NCBI GenBank assembly: GCA_902760755.1
Contig: CACWHK010000012.1
Span: forward strand, 1-55,223
Length of the DNA stretch: 55,223 bases
DNA from: an uncultured Lachnospiraceae bacterium
GTDB lineage: Bacteria > Bacillota > Clostridia > Lachnospirales > Lachnospiraceae
Direction of reading: 5' to 3'
Part shown: positions 45,760-54,755 of the stretch, in pieces
Layout: every line of letters begins with the position of its first letter
Position numbering within the stretch: position 1 is the first letter of the stretch
Notes under the pieces: generated by a model
The model's input: only the letters and a program-made list of their open reading frames with translations
What the model was told of the DNA's origin: nothing
The model's database searches: none
Made by a program: the position numbers and the translations under genes

Positions 45760-46884
45760 ATGAGAGCAATAGGAATCATTTTAGCAGGCGGTAACAGCAG
45801 CAGGATGGAAGAGCTTTCTGCAAAGCGTGCGGTTGCGGCCATGCCGGTGGCAGGCTGCTACAGAGCGATCGACTTTGCACTGTCTAATATGTCCAACTCC
45901 CATATACAGCGGGTTGCCGTATATACACAGTATAATTCCAGATCTCTGAACGAGCATCTGAACTCCTCCAAATGGTGGGATTTCGGCCGTAAGCAGGGAG
46001 GTCTGTATATCTTCACACCGACCATCACCACGACCAACAGCTATTGGTATAAGGGTACCGCAGATGCGCTGTATCAGAATATCAATTTCCTGAAGGATGC
46101 GCATGAGCCCTACGTAGTGATCGCATCCGGTGACGGTATCTACAAGCTGGATTACAACAAGGTTCTGGAGGACCATATCGCAAAGGGTGCGGATATCACC
46201 ATCGTGACCAAGGACATTTCCCCGGAGGACGACGATATCAGCCGCTTCGGTGTGGTGCGTCTGGGTGACAACAACCGGGTGGAGGACTTCGAGGAGAAGC
46301 CACTGGTGGCTGAGACCCACACCGCTTCCATCGGTGTCTATGTGATCCGCAGACGTCAGCTGATCGAGCTTCTGGAAGCCTGCGCAGCTGAGGGACGGAC
46401 CGACTTCGTAAAGGATATCCTGGTTCGTTACAAGAACATCAAGAAGATCAACGCATATCGTCTTGAGAGCTACTGGAGAAATGTAGGCTCCGTGGATTCC
46501 TACTATCGGACGAATATGGACTTCCTGAAGCAGGACGTGCGTGATTATTTCTTCCGTCAGCAGCCGGGTGTTTATACCAAGGTAGAGGATCTGCCTCCGG
46601 CAAAGTACAACGGCGAAGCAGTGGCAAGCAACAGCCTGATTGCTTCCGGTTGTATCATCAACGGTACCGTGGAGAACTCCGTTCTCTTCAAGAAGGTTTA
46701 TGTCGGCAACAACTGCGTGATCAAGAATTCGATCATCCTGAACGACGTTCACATCGGAGACAACTGCTATCTGGAGAACTGCATCATCGAGTCCAGAGAC
46801 ACGATCCGTGCGAACACCGTGCATACGGGAGAGGCAGGCAAGCCGAAGATCATCGTGGAGAAGAGCTTCCGTTATACGATTTAG
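45760..46884 (+). CDS. glgD: Glucose-1-phosphate adenylyltransferase regulatory subunit GlgD
   Basis: A 374-residue paralogue of GlgC. The pyrophosphorylase signature is altered (IILAGGNSSRMEELSAKRAV in place of GGQGSRL...KP), as expected for GlgD, which does not catalyse well alone but raises GlgC activity in the Firmicute GlgC-GlgD complex. The beta-helix (NGTVENSVLFKKVYVGNNCV) is present. The true start is ATG 45760 with AGGTGA upstream; a GTG at 45751 is in frame but overlaps glgC. Confidence 0.95.
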   Translation: MRAIGIILAGGNSSRMEELSAKRAVAAMPVAGCYRAIDFALSNMSNSHIQRVAVYTQYNSRSLNEHLNSSKWWDFGRKQGGLYIFTPTITTTNSYWYKGTADALYQNINFLKDAHEPYVVIASGDGIYKLDYNKVLEDHIAKGADITIVTKDISPEDDDISRFGVVRLGDNNRVEDFEEKPLVAETHTASIGVYVIRRRQLIELLEACAAEGRTDFVKDILVRYKNIKKINAYRLESYWRNVGSVDSYYRTNMDFLKQDVRDYFFRQQPGVYTKVEDLPPAKYNGEAVASNSLIASGCIINGTVENSVLFKKVYVGNNCVIKNSIILNDVHIGDNCYLENCIIESRDTIRANTVHTGEAGKPKIIVEKSFRYTI

Positions 46885-46934
46885 TAAGGCATCTTCAGAT
46901 AACGAAAATAGCTTTCGGTACACAATTAGGGGTT

Positions 46935-46963
46935 TTGTAAGGCAGAAAAACTGACATTACAAT
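46935..46963 (+). promoter_or_regulatory. spoVG promoter
   Basis: -35 TTGTAA (46935-46940), 17-bp spacer, -10 TACAAT (46958-46963), 29 bp before the spoVG start. In Bacillus spoVG is sigma-H dependent; this one reads as a vegetative promoter. Confidence 0.55.
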
Positions 46964-46992
46964 CGGCATAAGTTTTAGGGAGGTTACACAAT

Positions 46993-47268
46993 ATGCAGAT
47001 TACGGATGTAAGAGTGAGAAAGGTAGCAAAAGAGGGGAAGATGCGCGCGGTTGTTTCGATCACCATCGACAACGAGTTCGTGATCCATGACATCAAGGTG
47101 ATCGAGGGCGAGAAGGGCCTCTTCATCGCGATGCCCAGTCGGAAGTCCTCCGACGGAGAGTATCGGGATATCGCACATCCGATCAATTCCGGAACCAGAG
47201 AGATGATCCAGTCTCTGATCCTCGAGAAATACGAGCAGACATCCTTTGAGGAGCCGGATGAGGTATAA
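46993..47268 (+). CDS. spoVG: SpoVG, site-specific RNA/DNA-binding regulator
   Basis: A 91-residue protein. [31 protein letters not shown] and [24 protein letters not shown] are near the family consensus. SpoVG binds nucleic acids and affects septation, virulence or metabolism in many Firmicutes, including non-sporulators. AGGGAGG lies before the ATG. In clostridia it usually lies next to glmU; here a lipoprotein gene intervenes. Confidence 0.96.
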   Translation: MQITDVRVRKVAKEGKMRAVVSITIDNEFVIHDIKVIEGEKGLFIAMPSRKSSDGEYRDIAHPINSGTREMIQSLILEKYEQTSFEEPDEV

Positions 47269-47301
47269 TCCAGAGTCCATATATATGTACTTTGAGTAGA
47301 G

Positions 47302-47335
47302 AAAGGTGTATATGCTGTCGGCATATACACCTTTT
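47302..47335 (+). terminator. spoVG terminator
   Basis: AAAGGTGTATATGC-TGTCG-GCATATACACCTTT, 14 pairs, then TT. Its 3' arm (CACCTT) is also complementary to the ribosome site AAGGTG of the next gene. Confidence 0.85.
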
Positions 47336-47345
47336 AAGGTGAAGT

Positions 47346-48680
47346 ATGAAGAATCGAGCAAGAAGAATACTGCTGTCAGGCGTGGTGTTCGCCCTGGTTA
47401 TCTCGCTAACCGGGTGTGAACATGAATCGGATATACAGGTTGAGTATTCCGTAAAAGAGAATTCACCGACGGAGGATGGGACTCTGCCGGCGGGAGATAT
47501 AACGAATTATCCGGCGGTTCAGTACGATGGTGAAACATTTCTGGAAGAATCTTTCTCTATAGATCAAACCCTGGTCAGTCTAAAGCTTAATTCGATTGTA
47601 TATGACGACGATCATATGAGTCTTATCTATGCAAATGAGATAGATGAAAATAGAATCCATGAGGAAGAAGTGCTCAGGAATACATTCGGTACTACAGGAA
47701 AAGAAGTGAAGCATCTTCCAAAATTGAACGGGGAAAGACTATACGGGGAAGGTCTCTCTGAAGAGGTGATTGTGTATTGTGATTCCTGGATGAGGCAATA
47801 CACAAATGAGGCAGTTGATCGGGATGTGTGCTGCACATGGTTCGATGAGGCGTCCGGTTATCTGCATACATATGAAGGGACATATCAGGGGATTGACTAT
47901 TATCTTACCATCAGTTATTCAAAGGACGAGAACAATAAGCAGATCCTTCTTTATCCGAAGAATATCACTGATCTGACGGGGGAGACAGGCTATAATGCAT
48001 GGTTCCCATTTCACTCGGACACGGAGATAATGAACGAACTTACAATCCATGAAGTGGCAGGCGATACCTCGAAGAACCAAACGGTTACAAATGAAAACGA
48101 TTTGGTCAGTAAGGTGTCTTATTTCTGTGAGAATACGCTCTGTGTGTCGGTGCCATATGGTGCTTATAAAAGAGATAATGCATTTTCCGGGTATGATAAA
48201 AGCCAGATTCTATACTATCTTTGTGATATGGATGGAACTGCCGAGCAGGGAGAGGGCCTGATCGACGGATACGGATTTGAAATGTGCTGGACGCATGACT
48301 GGATATCTTCGTGGGGAGAAAAACCGGATAATCGTGGGGTTGTATACGTGAATGACAAGGGAATCGTAGCGGCAAGGTTATCGCTTTGTTATGAATTGGT
48401 TGAAGAAAAGGAAACAACCGTTCCTGCATTTGAACAATTGATGAAAGCATTTGAAAAACATTTTCAGAACGAATTTGATACTTCGCGTGTGAATGGGAAT
48501 AAGGTTTCTATAACATCAATGAGGTTGCTGTATATGCCCATTAAGTCCGAAGAAGGGGAAGCGGGTACGGTATTTGCTCCGGTTTGGGAGATGCCCGTGT
48601 GGTATGAAAAAGGCGGCGTAGCAGTTGTATATATAAATGCAGTGAATGGAGAAATAGAACGGATCGAGTATGGGAATTGA
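47346..48680 (+). CDS. Lipoprotein of unknown function
   Basis: A 444-residue protein with a signal peptide (RRILLSGVVFALVISL) and lipobox LTGC, so it is a lipid-anchored extracytoplasmic protein. The mature part has no recognised domain; notable are many acidic residues, several cysteines and a C-terminal segment (APVWEMPVWYEKGGVAVVYINAVNGEIERIEYG) resembling repeats of secreted Firmicute proteins with a PepSY-like end. Its DNA is more AT-rich, with different codon choice from its neighbours, and it interrupts the usual spoVG-glmU order; recent gain is likely. Ribosome site AAGGTG is partly in the spoVG terminator. Confidence 0.72.
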   Translation: MKNRARRILLSGVVFALVISLTGCEHESDIQVEYSVKENSPTEDGTLPAGDITNYPAVQYDGETFLEESFSIDQTLVSLKLNSIVYDDDHMSLIYANEIDENRIHEEEVLRNTFGTTGKEVKHLPKLNGERLYGEGLSEEVIVYCDSWMRQYTNEAVDRDVCCTWFDEASGYLHTYEGTYQGIDYYLTISYSKDENNKQILLYPKNITDLTGETGYNAWFPFHSDTEIMNELTIHEVAGDTSKNQTVTNENDLVSKVSYFCENTLCVSVPYGAYKRDNAFSGYDKSQILYYLCDMDGTAEQGEGLIDGYGFEMCWTHDWISSWGEKPDNRGVVYVNDKGIVAARLSLCYELVEEKETTVPAFEQLMKAFEKHFQNEFDTSRVNGNKVSITSMRLLYMPIKSEEGEAGTVFAPVWEMPVWYEKGGVAVVYINAVNGEIERIEYGN

Positions 48681-48690
48681 TGGGTCAGCC

Positions 48691-48718
48691 TTGACTTTCC
48701 TTTGGAAACGTGTAAACT
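48691..48718 (+). promoter_or_regulatory. Candidate promoter before the glmU-pth fusion
   Basis: -35 TTGACT (48691-48696), 16 bp, -10 TAAACT (48713-48718), 59 bp before the start. Confidence 0.45.
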
Positions 48719-48776
48719 ACATGAGTGATAATTCGTTCGTGGAACAATCGAGGAAAATAGAAAAGGAGACAGATAA

Positions 48777-49886
48777 ATGAGTCAGTTGACCGCACTGATC
48801 CTTGCTGCGGGCAAGGGAACAAGAATGGAGTCAGAGCTGCCGAAGGTGCTGCACACCTGCTGCGGAAAGCCTATGGTGAGCCATGTGATCGAAGCGGCCC
48901 GCGGGGCCGGAGCTGATCGGGTGGTGGTGATCGCCGGATATAAGAGTGAGATGGTCCATGCAGAGCTGCAGGATACCGTGCTTTATGCAGAGCAGACCGA
49001 GCAGCTGGGAACCGGACATGCCGTGATGTGTGCAGCGGATCAGCTGGGGAACGAGGGCGAGACCCTGATCCTCTGCGGAGATACGCCGCTGGTAACCGCT
49101 GATACCCTGAAGACACTTTGCGAGATGCACCGTAACGCGGGCAACGGCGTAACCGTGCTTTCCGCAATCCTGGAGGATCCGACAGGCTACGGCAGGATCA
49201 TCCGTGACGCAGACGGAGCCTTTGTGAAGATCACGGAGCATAAGGACTGCACCGAAGAGGAGCGTGCCACGAAGGAGATCAACGCGGGCATGTATATCTT
49301 CGATACTGCCATGCTGCAGGAGAGCCTCGGAAAGCTGACAAATGACAACGCACAGGGCGAGTATTACCTGACGGATACCATCGAGCTGATCAAGGCCGCC
49401 GCGTTGACGCAGCTGGCGGACCGCTACAACATAGCACTGAACAAGAAGGAAGCGAAGAGCATCACCGGTCACGGCGTGATCGAGGGAGAGAAGGTGGTCC
49501 TGGCCATGCCACAGACCTACATGAACCTCTCGGGCGAGGCGGTGCAGCCATTGCTTGCCTTCTATAAGTGTACCCCGGAGGATCTCATCGTCCTCTATGA
49601 CGACGTGGATCTGGACGTGGGACGACTCCGTATCCGGGGGCAGGGAAGTGCCGGCGGACATAACGGAATGAAGAGCATCATCGAGCATATCGGAACGGAG
49701 GAGTTCGCCCGCGTGCGCGTGGGCGTCGGAAAGAAGCCCGAGGGCTGGGACCTGGCGGATCACGTCCTCTCCCGCATCCCGAAGGAGGAATTCCCCGTCT
49801 TCCGCGAAGCCTGCGAGAACGCAGCCGACGCCGTACGCATCATAATAACCAGTGGCGTTCAAGCAGCTCAGAATCAATATAACTAG
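48777..49886 (+). CDS. GlmU uridylyltransferase domain fused to truncated Pth
   Basis: A 369-residue frame made of two unrelated genes. Residues 1 to about 205 are the GlmU uridylyltransferase: LILAAGKGTRMESELPKVLH, EQLGTGHAV, LILCGDTPLV, NAQGEYYLTDTIEL. From about 213 it is peptidyl-tRNA hydrolase: LADRYNI, MPQTYMNLSGEAV, LYDDVDLDVG, GSAGGHNGMKSI. Missing are the GlmU acetyltransferase beta-helix and the Pth N-terminus with its conserved Asn and catalytic His (N10/H20 in E. coli), so the Pth half should be inactive. The usual glmU-prs-pth-mfd order implies a deletion that removed prs. AAAGGAG precedes the ATG. A real fusion or an assembly chimera are both possible. Confidence 0.85.
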   Translation: MSQLTALILAAGKGTRMESELPKVLHTCCGKPMVSHVIEAARGAGADRVVVIAGYKSEMVHAELQDTVLYAEQTEQLGTGHAVMCAADQLGNEGETLILCGDTPLVTADTLKTLCEMHRNAGNGVTVLSAILEDPTGYGRIIRDADGAFVKITEHKDCTEEERATKEINAGMYIFDTAMLQESLGKLTNDNAQGEYYLTDTIELIKAAALTQLADRYNIALNKKEAKSITGHGVIEGEKVVLAMPQTYMNLSGEAVQPLLAFYKCTPEDLIVLYDDVDLDVGRLRIRGQGSAGGHNGMKSIIEHIGTEEFARVRVGVGKKPEGWDLADHVLSRIPKEEFPVFREACENAADAVRIIITSGVQAAQNQYN

Positions 49887-49898
49887 AAAGGAAACCTG

Positions 49899-52800
49899 AT
49901 GGACGCGATTCGTGTGCCGGTTTCCAATACAACATGCATAGAGAAGGCAACCCGCCTCCTGACGAAGGCCCAAACCCCCTTCACGATCTGGGGCGCCTCG
50001 CGGAACGTCCGCCCTCTGGTGATGGAAGCCCTCCGCGGCGACGCGGAGCAGGTGCTCCTGGTCACCTACGACGAAGCCCGGGCGGATCAGCTGTATCAGG
50101 ACTACCGCTTCTACGACCGGAACGTCTACATTTACCCGGCCAAGGACGTCCTCTTCTACTATGCAGACGTACACGGAAACCTGGCAGCCAGGAAAAGACT
50201 GGAGATCATCAAACGCATACAGGACAAGGAACGATCCGTGATCATCCTGACCGTCGAAGGTCTGATGGACCGGATCCCCGCGCCGGAAGCCGTGCGAAAC
50301 AGCTCCCTCACCCTGAAGAAGGGCGAAGAGATACAGCTTGGCGCCATGCAGCGCCTCCTCACGGAAATGGGCTACGAGTCGGTACCCCTTGTCGAGATCG
50401 CAGGGCAGTTTTCTGTTCGGGGCGGGATTCTTGATATCTTCCCCCTCACAGAAGAGTGCCCCGTCCGTGTTGAGCTCTGGGGGGATGAGATCGAGTCCAT
50501 CCGCGCCTTTGACGCCTCCACCCAGCGCTCCATAGAGGAGCTTCCGGAGGTGGAGATCCTCCCCGCTACCGAATTCGTTCTCGAGCCCGAGCGCATGGCC
50601 CGGGGCATGAAGAAGATCGAAGAGGAGCATGAGAAAGCAGCAAAGGCCTTCAAGGAAAGCTTCCACACGGAGCAGTACGCCCGCCTGAACAAGGCGGTGC
50701 GCGACCTGAAGGAAGGCATTCAGAACTTCGCCGGAGCCTCCAAGATCGACACCCTGGTATCCTACTTCTTCCCGGATTCCGTCTCCTTCCTGGACTATCT
50801 TCCGAAATCCACCCGGATCTTCGTGGACGACCCCATGCGGGTATCCGAACAGGCCCGCGTCTACTTCGAAGAGTTCCGCATGGCCATGGAATCCCGGCTT
50901 GCAGGAGGGTATATCCTCCCCGGACAGGCAGACGTCCTCTTCAGCGACGCGGAGATCGTAAACCGCCTGGCGGACACGGCTACGGTGCTCTTCACGGACT
51001 TTCAGGAGCAGCAACGGGTGATGCCTCCGAAGGACCAGCTGGAATTTACGGCAAAACGCATGACACCCTACGGCGGACGTCTCGACGAGATGGCCGCAGA
51101 GCTTATAAAATACAGGGAGGACGGCTACAGCATCCTCCTCATCTCCATGTCCAAAACCAGGGCCGGACGCTTCGCGGATGCCCTGCAGGAACGGGAGATC
51201 CCTGCATTTTTCTCAACAAGTAAGACCAGAGTCCTGCAGCCGCGGGAAGTCATGGTCACCACAGGCTCCCTGGAAAGCGGCTTCCTCCTTCCGGAGGCGA
51301 AGCTTGTTGTCCTCACGGAGTCGGAAATGCTCCGCAAGGATAAGGAGAAGACCCGCCGGCAGCGGTCCCGCTACTCCGGCGAGCAGATCTCGGACCTTCG
51401 GGACCTGCACGTGGGAGACTACGTGGTGCATGAACGCCACGGCATCGGCATCTACCGGGGTATCGAGCAGGTGGAGACCGACGGGCGCATGCGGGACTAT
51501 ATCAATATCGACTACGCAGACGGCGGGAAGCTCTTTATCCCCGTGGACCGTCTGTCCGTCATCGGAAAATACGCGGACCAGAACGCGGCCAAGCCGAAGC
51601 TGAACAAGCTTGGAGGCGCGGAGTGGGAGAAGACCCGCAGGCGCGTTCGCACCCACGTGGACCACATGGCGGAGGAGCTGATCAGCCTCTACGCGGACCG
51701 GCAGACCAAGCAGGGCCATGTGTACCCGCCGGATACGGTGTGGCAGAAGGAGTTTGAGGAGACATTTCCCTACGAGGAAACCGAGGATCAGCTGCAGGCC
51801 ATCGCGGATACCAAGCGGGACATGGAGTCCGGCAAGATCATGGACCGGCTCATTTGCGGCGACGTGGGTTTTGGCAAAACGGAGGTGGCCATCCGTGCTG
51901 CCTTCAAATGTGTGCAGGACAACCGTCAGGTGGCGTACCTCGTGCCCACCACGATCCTGGCGCAGCAGCATTTTGATACCTTCATCAAACGACTGGCAGC
52001 CTACCCGGTGAATATCCGCATGCTGTCCCGGTTCTGCACCCCGAAGGAGACCAGGGAAACCCTGGAGGGCCTGAAGAACGGCACCGTGGATATCGTGATC
52101 GGTACCCACCGCCTGCTGTCCCAGGACGTGGGCTTTGCGAAGCTGGGGCTTCTGGTGATCGACGAGGAGCAGCGCTTCGGCGTGCGTCATAAGGAGAAGA
52201 TCAAGCAGCTCCGGAAGACCGTGGACGTGCTGACGCTTACCGCAACGCCTATCCCCCGGACCCTGCATATGAGCATGGTGGGCATCCGGGACATGAGCCT
52301 GCTGCAGGAACCGCCGGTGGACCGCCGGCCCATCCAGACCTACGTCATGGAGTACGACCGGGAGCTGGTGAAGGAAGCCTGCAGGCGGGAGCTGGCCCGG
52401 AAGGGGCAGGTCTACTACGTCTACAACCGGGTGGATGATATCGCCCGGGTGGCCTCGGAGCTTATGGAAATGCTCCCCTCCGCGGAGATCGCCTTCGCCC
52501 ACGGGAAGATGACCTCCCGGGAGCTGGAGAGTCTCATGCGGGATTTCGTGGAGCAAAAGATCGACATTTTAGTCACCACCACCATCATCGAGACGGGGCT
52601 GGACATCCCCAACGTGAACACCATCATCATCCACAACGCGGACCGCTTCGGTCTCGCCCAGCTCTATCAGCTGCGGGGGCGCGTGGGACGGTCGGGCCGC
52701 AATGCATTTGCGTTCCTCATGTATCAGCAGAACAAGCTGATCAAGGAGGAGGCGGAGAAGCGACTTTCTGCAATTCGGGAGTTTACAGAACTGGGTTCCG

Positions 52801-53432
52801 GATATAAAATATCTCTGAAGGACCTGGAGATTCGCGGTGCCGGAAATGTACTTGGCAGCGATCAGTCGGGCCACATGGAGGAGGTCGGGTACGACCTCTA
52901 CGTGAAGATGCTTTCCTCAGCCATCCGCAGGAAGCGGGGGGAGGAGGAAGAGGAGGATTTCGATACGGTGATCGAGCTTCCGATCGACGCGTACATTCCG
53001 GATGCGTATGTCCGGAGCGAGTATCTGAAGCTGGATATGTATAAGAGGATCTATCGGATCCGGAACTCCGAGGACGCGGATGCGATCCGGATGGAGATGA
53101 CGGACCGGTTCGGAGAGCTGCCGAAGCAGGTGGAACGGCTTCTCAGGGTAGCTGAGATGAAGAATCTGGCCCATGCCTGCAGCATGACCGAGGTGAAGTA
53201 TCAGGATGGGGAGGTGTTCTACCTCATCAAGAACGGGACCAGAGTGGAAGCGGAGCAGATCCCGGCCTTCCTGAAGAAGCGGAAGGGTATGCGGCTGGTA
53301 GTCGCAAAGAAATCCGGCTTCGCCATCCGACGCTCCAAGCTGATCCAGGAGGAGCTCTTAGACGCCGTCACCGAGGATATCCGAACGATCCATGAGATGC
53401 TGATCCCCAAGAAAGAAACGATGTCATCCTGA
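49899..53432 (+). CDS. mfd: Transcription-repair coupling factor
   Basis: A 1177-residue DNA translocase that removes stalled RNA polymerase and recruits UvrA. Order: UvrB-like N-terminal modules ([13 protein letters not shown]), RNA polymerase-interacting CarD-like domain ([18 protein letters not shown], about 510), superfamily 2 helicase motor with Walker [16 protein letters not shown] box in [31 protein letters not shown] and QLRGRVGRS, then the TRCF C-terminal domain. The length is normal. The start is 12 bp after the fusion gene, with AAAGG before it. The last codons Met-Ser-Ser-stop are part of a dispersed repeat that begins at 53422. Confidence 0.96.
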   Translation: MDAIRVPVSNTTCIEKATRLLTKAQTPFTIWGASRNVRPLVMEALRGDAEQVLLVTYDEARADQLYQDYRFYDRNVYIYPAKDVLFYYADVHGNLAARKRLEIIKRIQDKERSVIILTVEGLMDRIPAPEAVRNSSLTLKKGEEIQLGAMQRLLTEMGYESVPLVEIAGQFSVRGGILDIFPLTEECPVRVELWGDEIESIRAFDASTQRSIEELPEVEILPATEFVLEPERMARGMKKIEEEHEKAAKAFKESFHTEQYARLNKAVRDLKEGIQNFAGASKIDTLVSYFFPDSVSFLDYLPKSTRIFVDDPMRVSEQARVYFEEFRMAMESRLAGGYILPGQADVLFSDAEIVNRLADTATVLFTDFQEQQRVMPPKDQLEFTAKRMTPYGGRLDEMAAELIKYREDGYSILLISMSKTRAGRFADALQEREIPAFFSTSKTRVLQPREVMVTTGSLESGFLLPEAKLVVLTESEMLRKDKEKTRRQRSRYSGEQISDLRDLHVGDYVVHERHGIGIYRGIEQVETDGRMRDYINIDYADGGKLFIPVDRLSVIGKYADQNAAKPKLNKLGGAEWEKTRRRVRTHVDHMAEELISLYADRQTKQGHVYPPDTVWQKEFEETFPYEETEDQLQAIADTKRDMESGKIMDRLICGDVGFGKTEVAIRAAFKCVQDNRQVAYLVPTTILAQQHFDTFIKRLAAYPVNIRMLSRFCTPKETRETLEGLKNGTVDIVIGTHRLLSQDVGFAKLGLLVIDEEQRFGVRHKEKIKQLRKTVDVLTLTATPIPRTLHMSMVGIRDMSLLQEPPVDRRPIQTYVMEYDRELVKEACRRELARKGQVYYVYNRVDDIARVASELMEMLPSAEIAFAHGKMTSRELESLMRDFVEQKIDILVTTTIIETGLDIPNVNTIIIHNADRFGLAQLYQLRGRVGRSGRNAFAFLMYQQNKLIKEEAEKRLSAIREFTELGSGYKISLKDLEIRGAGNVLGSDQSGHMEEVGYDLYVKMLSSAIRRKRGEEEEEDFDTVIELPIDAYIPDAYVRSEYLKLDMYKRIYRIRNSEDADAIRMEMTDRFGELPKQVERLLRVAEMKNLAHACSMTEVKYQDGEVFYLIKNGTRVEAEQIPAFLKKRKGMRLVVAKKSGFAIRRSKLIQEELLDAVTEDIRTIHEMLIPKKETMSS

Positions 53433-53595
53433 GAGAGCGGAGCGAACGAAGGATCCCATCACTGAGTCAGGGGATTCTTCGCCCTTCAAGGGCTCAGAAT
53501 GACATGCGGATGTCATCCTGAGAGAGCGGAGCGAACGAAGGATCCCTCACTCGAACCAAGAGATTCTTCGTCGCACTAGGCTCCTCAGAATGACA
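53422..53595. repeat. Cluster of four family 1 repeats
   Basis: Two direct copies of a 36-bp form (53422-53457 and 53511-53546, starting TGTCATCCTGAGAGAGCGG) alternate with two inverted forms GATTCTTC...TCAGAATGACA (53473-53504, 53562-53595). The first copy overlaps the end of mfd. Confidence 0.88.
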
Positions 53596-53602
53596 GGCTC
53601 AA

Positions 53603-53629
53603 GGAGATAGAGAACCGTCCCCTGTCTCC
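53603..53629 (-). repeat. Family 2 repeat, inverted
   Basis: GGAGATAG / CTGTCTCC arms around AGAACCGTCCC, followed by GAATCGACCAAG (53630-53641), also seen inside the element at 43069. Confidence 0.7.
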
Positions 53630-53679
53630 GAATCGACCAAGCGGGAAGGATCTCATACAATATAAACTGGTAGGTGATT

Positions 53680-54732
53680 ATGATAGGAACGATAAAAAAA
53701 CGATTACGCATATTCGCCCTTCTGCTGGCTCTGGTATTCGTGCTCACAGCGTGTGGGGACCGGAAGACCGAGACCACAACGGAAGAGGAATCCGTGCCCG
53801 CGGTGTTCCATTTTCAGGGCAAGGCCATCACTCTCGGGGAGGTGTACCTCTACGCAAATCCCGTGATCGAGGACTACGATAAGAAGTATGGTGCAACCAT
53901 CTGGGCCATGGAGGTGTCTGCAGGAGAAGAGAAGAAGAACATGCAGACCGTCACCCGGAAGGACATCATCGAGAACATCGTGAAGGTGAAGGTGCTTCTC
54001 ACCAAGGCGGAGGACTACCACGTGTCCCTCAGCGAACTGGAGAAGGAGCGGGCAGAGGATGACACCGAGGCCTTTTGGAAGAACCTGACGGACGAGCAGA
54101 TCAAGAATATGGAGCTGACCCGGGATATGGTCCGCACCTGCATGGAGGAGAACCTGCTGGCAGACAAGGTCTACGACGCCATGATGGCGGAAGCGGGCAT
54201 CGAGGTGTCCGATGAAAGGGCGAGAGAGACCACATTTTTCGATATGTACTTCCCGAGTTATAAGGAGAACGTCAACGGCGTGGCGGACCCCATGGACGAG
54301 AAGGAGAAGAAGGAGCAGTACGACAAGGCGGTGCAGGCCTACAACACCATGATCTCTCCGCTGGACGACAGCACCGACCGGGATCCGGCCCTGGTGGCTA
54401 CCTACTACGGTCTGAAGGATGCGAAGTACTACACCATGACTCCGGAGGAGATCGTTGCCACCTATGGTAAGGAGATCACGGACATGCTCTACACCCTGGA
54501 GGACGGCTCCTGCAGCCTGGTGACCGAGACGGAGTATGGGTATCACATCTTCTACATGAAGGCCCAGACGGACCGGGAAGCCACGGACAAGCGGAAGGCG
54601 AAGATCGAGCGGGAAGAGAAAAACGCCTTCTTCACAACCCACTTCACCGAGTGGCTGAAGCAGGTGGACCCCAACTACCACTACGAGGATTCCGTGGATT
54701 TCGACCTCTACAGTCGCATTATCTTCCAATAA
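53680..54732 (+). CDS. PrsA/SurA-like peptidyl-prolyl isomerase lipoprotein
   Basis: A 350-residue lipoprotein with signal IFALLLALVFVL and lipobox LTAC. The N-terminal SurA-like region (FHFQGKAITLGEVYLYANP, ENIVKVKVLLTKAEDYHVSL) is followed by a parvulin-like section with GLKDAKYYTM and LEDGSCSLVTETEYGYHIFYM, the typical end of a parvulin domain. It helps secreted proteins fold at the outer membrane face. Such genes follow mfd in clostridia, which supports the call. ATG 53680 has TAGGTG close upstream; a GTG six bases earlier is an alternative. The gene is directly preceded by repeats and followed by the 73-bp array. Confidence 0.82.
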   Translation: MIGTIKKRLRIFALLLALVFVLTACGDRKTETTTEEESVPAVFHFQGKAITLGEVYLYANPVIEDYDKKYGATIWAMEVSAGEEKKNMQTVTRKDIIENIVKVKVLLTKAEDYHVSLSELEKERAEDDTEAFWKNLTDEQIKNMELTRDMVRTCMEENLLADKVYDAMMAEAGIEVSDERARETTFFDMYFPSYKENVNGVADPMDEKEKKEQYDKAVQAYNTMISPLDDSTDRDPALVATYYGLKDAKYYTMTPEEIVATYGKEITDMLYTLEDGSCSLVTETEYGYHIFYMKAQTDREATDKRKAKIEREEKNAFFTTHFTEWLKQVDPNYHYEDSVDFDLYSRIIFQ

Positions 54733-54755
54733 TCCTGACGCAACCGAAATAACAT

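Noticed and set aside
48831-51014. 727-residue minus-strand frame across the fusion gene and mfd
   Set aside because: Shadow of conserved coding sequence on the plus strand; composition rich in His, Leu and Gly typical of antisense frames.
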